In this document: in pieces, positions 50,651 to 64,000 of the stretch
How positions within the stretch are numbered: position 1 is the stretch's first letter
How the letters are laid out: each line of letters opens with the position of its first letter
Origin: Baylisascaris procyonis
Taxonomy: Eukaryota; Nematoda; Chromadorea; Rhabditida; Ascarididae
Assembly: GCA_037389465.1 (NCBI GenBank)
Contig: JAZARR010000184.1
Location: 1-64,000, forward strand
Reading direction: 5' to 3'
DNA: 64,000 bases
Made by a program: the position numbers and the translations under genes
The notes under the pieces: model-generated
Database searches by the model: none
What the model was told of the DNA's origin: nothing
The model's input: only the letters and a program-made list of their open reading frames with translations

Positions 50651-53600
50651 TAAATTTAAGTCGGTTATTTGTGATCAACGAGTCAACATGACCTTTTTTA
50701 GAGAGAGGAAGGTGTGCTGTAAACCGCATACTCAGCTTGCTGTTTACATATCGCTAAAATGTTTCAATTTTTCTGCCACATATCAGTCGCCTTTTATGAT
50801 TTCAAACAAGTTTAATGCAATGGGCTCGATAATTGTTGGAATTCTAATTCAGTGCAGCCAGTTTGCTTGGCTCAACTTGGCTGCAGGAAATGTTTTTTCT
50901 TAGAATTCAAATATCAAAGGATTGTGGAAATCGCCTAATTTTTAGTGATCTTTTCCTCTTGTGCAAATTCCTCGATAACATTTTGCATAGTCTCAAAAGT
51001 GACTGTATATTTTGAGTGTGTAATCATTGATTCCAATTATGCTAAGTGCACAATTTTATCTTCTTTTCAATTGCACCTGGCTGGCAACATCTCTTTCAAT
51101 CCTCTTTGTATGTTATAAAAAGAAAGTTTCAACTTGAAAATAAATGTTTGTTTGGTCAATATGTGAAAATTTATCTGCTATTTGACGTTATGAACAAAAC
51201 GTTTGCCGTTTCTTAAAACATAACCCAAAATCTTATCGCTACGCATGAAACCCTGAATGAGCGTGGTGCGTCCGAAAAAATTTTTCAGCAAGTGGTTTGA
51301 TGTAATCGTTTGGAAAGTAATTTGCAAAAGCGCATAAAAACACAAGTTCATAACGTGGCGCTCATTTTATTTCCAAACGCGTGGTTACTAATCTAGATAA
51401 AAACTTTTTGATAATCGCTTAAGTGTCTTGCGATCGGTGGACAACTCACCTTGACGATGAAATCATTTGACAGTAGCAATGTTAGGGGTTGCTTACTATG
51501 GCACTAAAATAGGTATCGGTTTATATTCTCGTATCATTATGATTTTCATTTCTTTTTGAAGTAAACAAGATTTGTGCTATTCTAGTGTGCACTCACTGCA
51601 AGCGGCATAAGCAAAAAATTGCACATTTACCTTAGCATACTCCCTAGGGCTCAAAGCTTACAAGAAAAGCAAACCAAATAAATGATACAATGACGTTTTT
51701 TTGCTCAATTACCCGAAAAGTTAATTGTCGTTCACTGTAGCCCTTTTCTTACGTGCAAATGAACATTTTTCTCACTATTGCTCGCTATTGACGTTAAACG
51801 TTCACATCTGTGATCGTTCACATGAGGCATATCAATTTGAATGGTCCTATTGCAGTAATATCATGAAAATGTTGAGAAATATTGCATAATGATTCAAGTT
51901 GAAGTCCGAGTTCGAGAACTCTGAGATAGCTAGCAAATAAAGTTGAAGTTAGCTGACCGACTCGTCGCTTTCTTCATTGACCGCTTCTAAGAAATTTTCA
52001 TAGTCTTCCTAATTTCACAAATTACTTTTGGTATATTGATCGTATGACGCAACTATTTTTTGAGGTTTTCCTTGAGCTTTTTTCAAGTTCAACACTTCTT
52101 TAATGTCTTACTTCCTTAATTCTCTTAGTAGTGATTGTGGCGACAAGACTATTTGATCGTTTAATATTTATTCAATTTACATTTAGTCATGAAATGCTGC
52201 ATAGAAAATTTAACTTAATCGTAAATTTTGCTAATAGTACAGATAAGAATTCAGAGAGATTCTGCAGCGAACTAGCATTATATTTATCCCAATATATGAA
52301 CCTTCAAGAATTTCCAGAAGGAAACATTTTGCTAGGGAGTTATGGGCTTCTAATATTCCAGTTTTCACCGCAGGGAACCACAAGTACCTGTGCAGTCGTC
52401 AGAGAGGTAGTTGCGATTGGAGAGAGATGAAAAGGTTGGAGGATGGATGCAGATATCGCGAGCACCGTAAGCTCTAATGCTGCAACCGAACAGGACGCTA
52501 TTTTTTGCGCTGCTTACGAATGTTTGTTGCTTCTAAATGCTCATTAGAAAAATTCATTCCGACTTTAAGCTCTGAGATAAGATCTTCTTGCTTTTTCCTT
52601 ATAGTTTCCATGAAATATATTCATGTCGAGTGAGGGTTGCGGAAGTCCTCGAAATCTTGTTCCACTTTGTGTACGAATGGGACAGGATAGAAAGGTAGTG
52701 AACACATCAGCTGAGGATGAAGGAAATGCTCCATTCCCTTCGACTTTTCAACGTCCATGTGAGGCCTTCTATCCGGGTGTATGTTAATGTGAGACGTCGA
52801 TTCAGTGATCGCCGCTCGTACAACGAATCCTCAAAATTTAAAGTTTGCGCGGATGTTTATTTTCTTCCACACAGTTGCAAACGTTACACGAAATTCCGCA
52901 ATCCCTACACTCTATTCACTGTTAGTCCATGCATAATCAGTTCTGCTCTTTGATATGCTGTTAATTTTGATGCATTTGTCTTAAAGCATTGTGCGAGCAT
53001 AGAGAACGAGGGGAAGTCTAAGCGTCGGCAGCGTTTTCCTCCGGAGAGATGCGAGGACGCAGAGCTTTCCGCAAGGCAGACGCAAAGGTGACGGAGAGTT
53101 TCCCTCGGTGTGATGCGTTATCGCAGGGTCAGCATACTTGAATTCATTCATAAATGGTTTATTCCCAGAGATTCTTAAGATTCTTACATTTTAGACAGAC
53201 ATTTTTGCCAATATTCGTACAAAACCTTTCTAAATTCCTACCTGTACTATTAATCAATTAGTCCGGTATATTACACAACTGTTACTTTTCAAACGGCTTT
53301 AATTGATCATATCTCAATGAATATGCCAAGACCTATTTTTTAGCAGTATCGAGATTGAGTTTTCATTTAAGATGGCCCGAAGGAACTTTTTGAGCCAATA
53401 TCGAATCGAACCAAAGAAATTTTACTCAAAAGAGAGACTTGTTCACCTTCATCTCATGAATGTCGCTGTCTTGTTTAAAACTGCACCACTTAAGTTTTCT
53501 TTTCCAATTCTTGATGAATATCGGCCTCTTGTATTCACGTCGACAAATAGTGCTCCCACCATATATGGACACAACGGAAATCACTCAAACTGTCATGACA

Positions 53601-54593
53601 TACCTAACATAATCAAACTAGCGGTCCTATCTCTATGCATCATTTACAGTGTTAATCAGAATCGAATGTATAATAACAGCTTTTGCATATTCGTTTCTCA
53701 TTGTATTTTGTTGTATTTATTGAATTTCGCAAGGAATTCCTCTAGAAGCACTATGAAACCGGAATTCAAAAATTACCAGCATTGAGTAACCATTCTCTAC
53801 GATGGAAAATTCTTTCAAATTCCCTATTTCCGATCCTATTTGTATGCGTATGTTATAAATACTTTGCTTATTTGTAATTCTCTTATCTAATTCGCTTTCC
53901 ATCAAATTTTATTCATAAGTGTGTACTACTTGTTTCCTTTTTTCATATTTCATTCTAGTTTCTTAGTAAAAACGAACTCTCTCATATTTAATAATAAACC
54001 AACGATTTTGTAAATGCTTGTTGTTGCAATATATGTATTATTATCGATAATTTTATGGTATATACACCTCAGATGTGATCCATAACATTTTTTTTTGTCT
54101 TAATGAGTGATTTCACTTTGGAAATTTCAGAAGCGATCATTGGATTCATCGATTTATTTTATTAACGATTGATGTTACTTTCTTCAAAGTAGAAATTGCA
54201 ATCGATTTTCTATTCTTTTCTCCTCATCGATTAATTGATTCGTTATCACAAATTGAAATGAATGGAATTGAATTAATGACAGTATCATATTTCATATTCA
54301 TGTTCCAGTTGTACTTGCATCTTCTCGTATTGTCAGTATATTCCTGAGCATTCCAAAGAGATCAAAAAATCGCTTGAAGAACTTCAAAGATTGATCACAA
54401 CTGTTGTTAAATTTTTTTTGAAGTGCCTCCTTCATGTGCAAACAAATTTCAGCAACGATCGGCTGCCGGTCGTTTTATAGGAGTACTTTTATCGGTACAT
54501 AGCACAATGATCATTTCACAATTGCAACCATCCTCTTCCTTTTTTTTTTAAATGAATCGATGGGCGGTGCTTAAGGAAGGCTCTTGCATTTGG
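50651..54593. other. Gene-free stretch between the DUSP copies, right part
   Basis: No recognised gene; the longest open frame is 137 codons (53372-53785, plus) with no known domain. A clearly GC-richer block lies at about 52985-53130 (GCGTCGGCAGCG, CGAGGACGCAG). Confidence 0.55.
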
Positions 54594-54676
54594 GCAGCAT
54601 AAAAGAGTAGTGCCGCAGCGGAGCCTGGAGCGCGTTGGTTGGTAATCAATCTCCGCACTCTTAGCTGCTGTTTTTT
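54594..54676 (+). ncRNA. Candidate structured small RNA ending in a T-run
   Basis: GCAGC (54594-54598) pairs with GCTGC (54664-54668). Inside this, AGAG faces CTCT/U, AGTG pairs with CACT and CGGAG with CTCCG, leaving a 6-base bulge (CCGCAG) and a roughly 28-base loop. Six T follow at 54671-54676, a pol III-type stop. The stem-bulge shape recalls nematode stem-bulge/Y-type RNAs, but I cannot confirm their sequence motifs. The CATAAAAG at 54598-54605 could instead be a TATA-like element for DUSP copy B, 470 bases downstream. Confidence 0.35.
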
Positions 54677-55024
54677 CTTCGTGTTTGTTGTACTAGTGAT
54701 AATGGAAGGAGTTTTAATAGTTAGAAAGTAGGAGGAGGGATTAAATAGATGACTATAGATTTGATTCTGAACGCATAACTCGCATATTTTTATGAAGTAT
54801 TGCCCTCAATCGAAATAACCGCAAATTAGGTTTGCAGATTTGCGCTCGAAACGTTTTGCAGATGTTGTTTTAACGCCGTTCGAGAAGTGATAGTACCGTT
54901 AATGGAAAATGCGTAATTTGTGTTTTCCGAAGAATACCGTATTTCAAAGAATACCGTATCCGAAACCGTCGCAAAAAAATCGTTTCAAGAAGTGTTGATG
55001 AAGTCGATACACGATTGTGGAGGT

Positions 55025-55034
55025 ATCGTTTCAG
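55025..55034 (+). promoter_or_regulatory. Candidate 5' acceptor of DUSP copy B
   Basis: ATCGTTTCAG ends 36 bases before the ATG at 55071, in the same relative place as in copy A. Confidence 0.5.
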
Positions 55035-55070
55035 GTGACCGAAGACAACACCAAGTAAACTTGTGGGACA

Positions 55071-57189
55071 ATGGTATCACTAACATTTCGAGTGAATGCG
55101 GAAAACGCGAAAATCACAGAGGTATATAAGGGACTTTTTGTGAGTGGTATCTGCGCCCTTACGCCGGTCATCATCAACGAGAACGGCATCACCTTTATCA
55201 TCAACACCACCGAAGAGGTCTCTTCACTTTCTATCGACAATCACAAACATCCTTGAACATTTTGCTATTTAGTTGCCAGGACGATCCACCCATCTGTCCT
55301 TTCCTTGCCCTTCAATCGTCCATAGCGATCCTTGCAAAAGCACAGTCATCACTTGCAGAATATGTGTGACGTGCAGCTATACAGCACACGTCTCCAATTC
55401 TCATATATTATTGCTGCCTGGAAGAAAAGTTTTGCGCAGATGGATGAAAAAATAGATAAAGGATCCAAATATTTACTTGCAATTTTCTTAAAGACCCACC
55501 TTTGTACGCTTTACTTAAATTTCTTACTGAGGAGAACCTAAACTGACAGAAACGAAGTCGTCTACCTGTAAATAATATTAGTGATCCACCGCTCATTAAT
55601 TAACACTCCAATAAAGGATTTTTTTCTTCGTACATCACATATTTAAGCCTTTCACCCTGCCTTCCCATTGTGAATAGTCATTGTAATCAACCAAAAAATT
55701 TATTCAATGAAATGAACATAATTTTGGCGGTGATTGAGGTTGGGAATTATGTTATGCTATCAGTACTTGAAAATTCGTTTCCAAATGTTCAATTTATATG
55801 CTCCTTGAGTCAGTTTTCATATCATAACGATTATTGTTTGAATGGAATACAATGTGAATTCTTCACAGCTAGTTTCTGCATTTTAATCAGAAAGCTTTCA
55901 GGTACCAAATTTAAAAACGCCGAGCAATGTGCAGAGTATGAAGTTATGGATCGAAGATAGTGCTGATTGTAATATCTATGCACATCTAGAGATGACAGCC
56001 GATCAGGTATATGCTTTGCAAATTACTTTATAACTAATTATTAATGCACTGAACCTAACGTAAATAAAAAAAAAACTTTTTTTGCTAGATTTTTTAGATT
56101 TTTTTGCGATATATTAAAATATCGTTAAATGAAGTTTACGTTGTGGAAAAAATAAATTTTTTTCCTAAACAATTTGCAGCGTTCGTATTGTTTTTCAGTT
56201 AAGGCTGAACTCTGATGCACTTTTAGCATTTAATTATTATATTTTAAGATTCAAGCGGCTCTGTCATCAGGTGGAAAAGTATTGATTCATTCGGTGCACG
56301 GTACCTCTCGTGCAGCAGCCATTTGCCTCGCCTATTTGCTCAAATTCAAGTGCAAAAGTCTCAAAGATGCCTATGAGAGACTTGCATCGAAACGACCTCA
56401 GGTGACCCCCAATATTGGATTCTGGAGGCGGCTGATCGCCTTCGAACAGGTATCGACAACAAATTAAACACTCGTTTATATAACCAACTGTAATGGTTTA
56501 CTGAAAAGTGTGGTTTAATCATGACTTTTAGGCGTGTTTACTTTCGCTTAAATATAGGAACATATGCGAGACAATAGCAATGAAAGAATGAACAACTCAT
56601 TTTTACAGCTGACCATTCTAATTTAGAGCACCAGCTGATCACCTAAGTGGTCTGACAATTGCCATATATCTTCATTTCAATCCAGCGCCATCCCTATATC
56701 CATGCTGTGCCATCCATATATGACTGCTAATATAAAACACAAGAGTATTATGCAAATATTGCTCCGTAAGACAATGAATTTTTAACATAGTGCCTTCTTC
56801 AATGGCACATCGTAAAACAATATCCGTTTTTAAGAAGGACAGTCGATTAAGAAAGAAATTCATTTCGAAATAGCGATTAACTGGGTGTACTTTTTAAGGA
56901 AATCAAACAGACAGTTGGTTCGGTGAATATAATTCGAGATGAAAGAGATCCGAGAAAGCTGGTGCCGGATGTTTATGCAGTTGCGACGAATGATGCATAT
57001 GCACCTCTTACACGTGCTAAGAAATCTGCATGTTGCACTCGAACTAACGACAATAGCTTCGCGAAGAAGAAAGCAGAGACTTGCAAACGGCCAGTACATC
57101 GAATAAGGCCTCGTCAGAGACCGAGCACTCTATTCCAGCCAGTTTTGGAACCTCTTCCTGAAAACGCTGAAGCTAACGAACAAAAATAA
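55071..57189 (+). CDS. DUSP-like pseudophosphatase, copy B (catalytic Cys replaced by Ser)
   Basis: Four plus-strand exons, all phase 0: 55071-55217, 55902-56006, 56249-56449, 56899-57189; 247 aa. Exons 1-3 are exactly as long as in copy A (147, 105, 201) and the proteins are clearly homologous throughout. Exon 2 keeps WIED with Asp at the general-acid position. The P-loop is LIHSVHGTSRAAAICLAYL: Ser (codon TCG) replaces the catalytic Cys, and the residue after Arg is Ala where copy A has Ser. Exon 4 begins EIKQTVGSVNIIRDE and LVPDVY, then a basic tail ending near FQPVLEPL. Both exon 3 and exon 4 acceptors are TTTTAAG. Introns are 684, 242 and 449 bases, unlike copy A (336, 1289, 951), so it is a genuine diverged duplicate, not an assembly repeat. 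The intact frame argues against a pseudogene. Confidence 0.93.
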
Positions 57190-59784
57190 AACTGTCATTT
57201 CACAGCTTTCATCTTTTTAATTTATTATTCATATTATCATCTCATGCAGCGACATTGTTGTGCTGTCGTTTCCTGCAAAAATTTTTTCAGGTTATAATGG
57301 AGTTCCGCTGGTTCGGTTACCTCCTATACCTTTCGCCGGTTCATTTAAAAGGTGGGTGATGAATAGACGATGGTCCAAAATTACATATCGGTTCTTTGGT
57401 TCCAGCTTGAAGGTTGCTGGCCAAATCTTGGAATAGCAGGATTGACTGAATTCCGCCAGGTTTTTAGTTTGGCCTAACTTCACGGAAACAGCAATACTTG
57501 AAAGAGATTTCGAACATTACTGATAAAATCCAATAAAGGGATCCTATAAGTGCATAGATTTTGTTCAGTATATTCGCATTATTCGTACATAAGATTTGTG
57601 AAAACCTTGGTGCTTATTTTTATATAAATCCTTATTTCCGGTTTTTTGGAACATTTGTTTTGCACTAATGCGCAATAGTTGTAAATATTTAAGCCTATTA
57701 ATCCGTTAGGTGCTTATTGCAGCACTATTGCTTCATAATAAAGAAACAACTGAATTATTTCTGCTCATTGGAGATGATGAAACTGTTAAACCGTTTCGCT
57801 CAGTGACGCTATTTGTTGTGTTGCAAAAAGCGATCATTGCCTAATTCTACACCTGTACGCTGTGTGTAACATTAATAATTATTAATTAACAAATATGCCT
57901 TTTCGTGGTAGATCTTTAGAAATAATTTACCTCACTGAGATATATTCTGTAGATGCCGAATAGTACACTTTGATTTACAACGATGAGAAAAGTGTGGGAA
58001 TAATAGTCCAAAAGCATTTGTTAAAATTTGCACTGTAGCAATATTTGTTTCATTTGTGTAATTGTAGTCGGGCAAATGGCTTTTATGCCCGCCACACAGA
58101 ACACAACAAGATGGCACCATTCTTGTTGTGGTTTATATCGCTTCCATATCCTTTACGTTATTCCACTATGACCACTCTACAATAGGGTAATTGCTAGCGA
58201 TCGTTTGCAATTTATTATTGCAACATTCCTCTATGATAACCACTTCCCTGCCAATAATAATAAACTTACGAGGAAGTTAAGCCAGCAAATTTATTTGATG
58301 ATTATTAGGGTATTCACATAAGTGGAATATTTTCCATATTCGATCAATATCGATTCCAAATCTTTCATATATTATTTTCATTGAATCATTAAATTGATGA
58401 TATTTCACCATCGAGTAGTGATGTTAACATCAAACAAACAAAGACCTTATCCGGCTTTCGAGCTATAAAATGATTAGAGAGTTTATGATTTAAAATGCCC
58501 CTCATCAACCCCTAGAGTAGTTTTTCTCACCCATACGCCACCTATTCACGCTCTCAAATGTTCCCGAGGCTAACACCAAACAAGAAAACAATTTTCACAT
58601 GAAAGTTTACCATCAACGAATGTTTCCCTCTGCCGCTGCTTATCTACTACCCTTTCAATTCTACATCCTCATGCATAAATGAACCTGAAATTAGCCACTG
58701 AACGATTCCTTTCGCAGTATACTTGATATTTCCTCAAAACATTGCACTCCATTACATAACATATCAATGCGAACGAGTAACGATTCATGCAATTTTCAAA
58801 ACTTTTACTTTGAATAAGGATAACAGCAATAAATAAATAAATTACTCGAAAAAGAAATCAACAATGAAATGGATACAATGGAAGAAAGGGATCTCCAAAA
58901 TTTCCCGAACTACAAGCGAAATTGTTTCAGTCGTAAATGTTGGCCAAAACCTTAGATTTCGCATGACAACTCATCCAATTCCACTCGATAGTTGCAACTA
59001 TAAACAGGCATTTATCTGCTAAAAGGCGAACGGTACAAAAAACATTACAGAAACATCGAAATAATACATGCTTCTACCATAACTTAGGCAATCATAAAAG
59101 TAAACACGGGGCTACCACAGATGAAACTAGATAAAATTACAGGAAATATGAGCAAGAGACTGGACGTGGAAGTCCATCCGGCCCATATATCCTTTTCCAC
59201 CGCCCTTAGCTCACTTCTCATCGCTCCGACCAGAAGTTCCTTCACTTCATTATAACTGTCCCAAGTTTACTTGCATCTATAACGTTCAAAATGCCGAAAT
59301 ATGAGAATAAAATAAATAGAGCTTTGACTTTGGCATTCACTGAAACTGTACACGAAAATATTAATAATGGCATATGATTGCGAACGTTATACTAGTTTGC
59401 AATGCCTAAATGAAACAACACGAAATATACAGAAGAGAAGAAAACAACGGTAACTCGGAATCAACAATCCGATAAAAACAAGAAAAGGCAAGCGAACGGC
59501 ACATTGATAGAAACACAAATACTGCGATAGATCGATGAACATCTCATTGATCGAAAACGGTTAAAGGTTATCGATCCCATACATCCTCGGGTAGAATAAT
59601 ATGTAAGTCAATTACAATACGAATAATTCCATACTAGAAAATAATTTTGTTTTCTACCATTACCTCTACCTTAACCCATCCCTTCCCAAACCATTCCGCA
59701 GCTTCCCATCCAGTAAAGTAATCTGCATATGCAAATTACTAACAGGGTAACAGATCAATGGAAACTTCAACTTAGTCGCTCAGT
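57190..59784. other. Intergenic between DUSP copy B and SDF2 (convergent genes)
   Basis: Holds the 3' ends of both genes. No other gene recognised; open frames are below 65 codons. Confidence 0.6.
57532..57537 (+). terminator. Candidate polyadenylation signal for DUSP copy B
   Basis: AATAAA about 343 bases after the stop. Another AATAAA overlaps the stop codon itself (57184-57189) but would leave almost no 3'UTR. Confidence 0.4.
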
Positions 59785-63554
<3,770 letters not shown>

Positions 63555-63556
63555 TC

Positions 63557-63564
63557 CTGCAAAT
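63557..63564 (-). promoter_or_regulatory. Candidate trans-splice acceptor of SDF2
   Basis: On the minus strand ATTTGCAG is followed by GA and then the ATG at 63554, so the splice site is two bases before the start. Such a short leader strongly suggests spliced-leader addition. Confidence 0.55.
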
Positions 63565-64000
63565 GCATTTTATATGTACAACTAAACAAAATAAGGAATA
63601 AAACAACAGTCACGAATATGCGTCATCGATCAAGAAAATGTGCACACTCATTTCATTTATAATTATATCATTTAATAATTTTTTTATTCAGATTTCAAGA
63701 AGAAACACTCACATACATGGAAAAAGAAACGAAAACATGACCTTATTAAGTTAGAAAGGCATAAAAACCTAGGAGTTAAGGGGCAGAGAAGATCAGGCTT
63801 CTAGAATCATCTGGTAATTGTAAAAATATATTTAAAAGTTTTAATTTTCAAGATAAGAAGCATAATGCGTTGGGATTGCACTGCAACACCCAAAAATATT
63901 CAAATTTTCTAAACGTTAACACCTTCAAATGATAATGCAAACCTAATGCACCAAAAATAGCCTTGATAAACGTAACTCCCACAAACGCACAAACCACAAC
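63565..64000. other. Upstream flank of SDF2
   Basis: AT-rich sequence with no gene recognised; presumably the SDF2 promoter and outron. Confidence 0.5.

Noticed and set aside
55031..55240. Minus-strand 69-codon ORF over DUSP-B exon 1
   Set aside because: Antisense shadow of a real coding exon.
55071..57189. DUSP copy B as an assembly artefact of copy A
   Set aside because: Coding sequences are clearly diverged and introns differ in length and sequence.

Overview
The window is AT-rich nuclear DNA of an animal. Its genes are split by many introns, mostly 0.3 to 3 kb long. I think it is a nematode with fairly long introns. The evidence is two phosphatase-fold genes whose C-terminal segment matches a nematode DUSP subfamily I recall from Caenorhabditis, and 3' splice sites sitting just upstream of several start codons, as expected for spliced-leader trans-splicing. 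The genus cannot be fixed from sequence alone.

Five protein genes could be rebuilt exon by exon with consistent reading phase. Minus strand, left half: PEX19 (3249-6245, 4 exons, 284 aa), the import receptor for peroxisomal membrane proteins, ending in a farnesylation box; and a CSRNP/AXUD1-family nuclear protein (9782-26809, 17 proposed exons, about 682 aa), with the diagnostic cysteine-rich block in exons 12-13 and one GC-AG intron. Plus strand, middle: two copies of one dual-specificity-phosphatase gene (38279-41640 and 55071-57189) with identical lengths for exons 1-3. Minus strand, right edge: SDF2 (59785-63554, 5 exons, 207 aa), a secreted or ER MIR-domain protein. A possible first exon of another minus-strand gene lies at the left edge (171-276).

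The main discovery candidate is the phosphatase pair. In both copies the catalytic Cys of the P-loop is replaced by Ser, while the P-loop Arg and the likely general-acid Asp are kept. A PTP with that change normally binds phosphosubstrates without turning them over. The shared change suggests a pseudophosphatase that was duplicated after losing activity and then kept.

The rest is intergenic DNA with few recognisable genes. It holds a decayed non-LTR retrotransposon (about 49750-50650, minus), a possible structured small RNA ending at a T-run (54594-54676), a strong short hairpin (8338-8387), a triple 21-bp GATAAG-palindrome repeat in a DUSP intron (40817-40879), a regularly spaced TTGCA cluster (29982-30088), tRNA-like fragments, long TA microsatellites in introns of PEX19 and SDF2, and many G/C homopolymer tracts. 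The five genes show no obvious common pathway. I found no CRISPR array, rRNA gene or intact tRNA gene.
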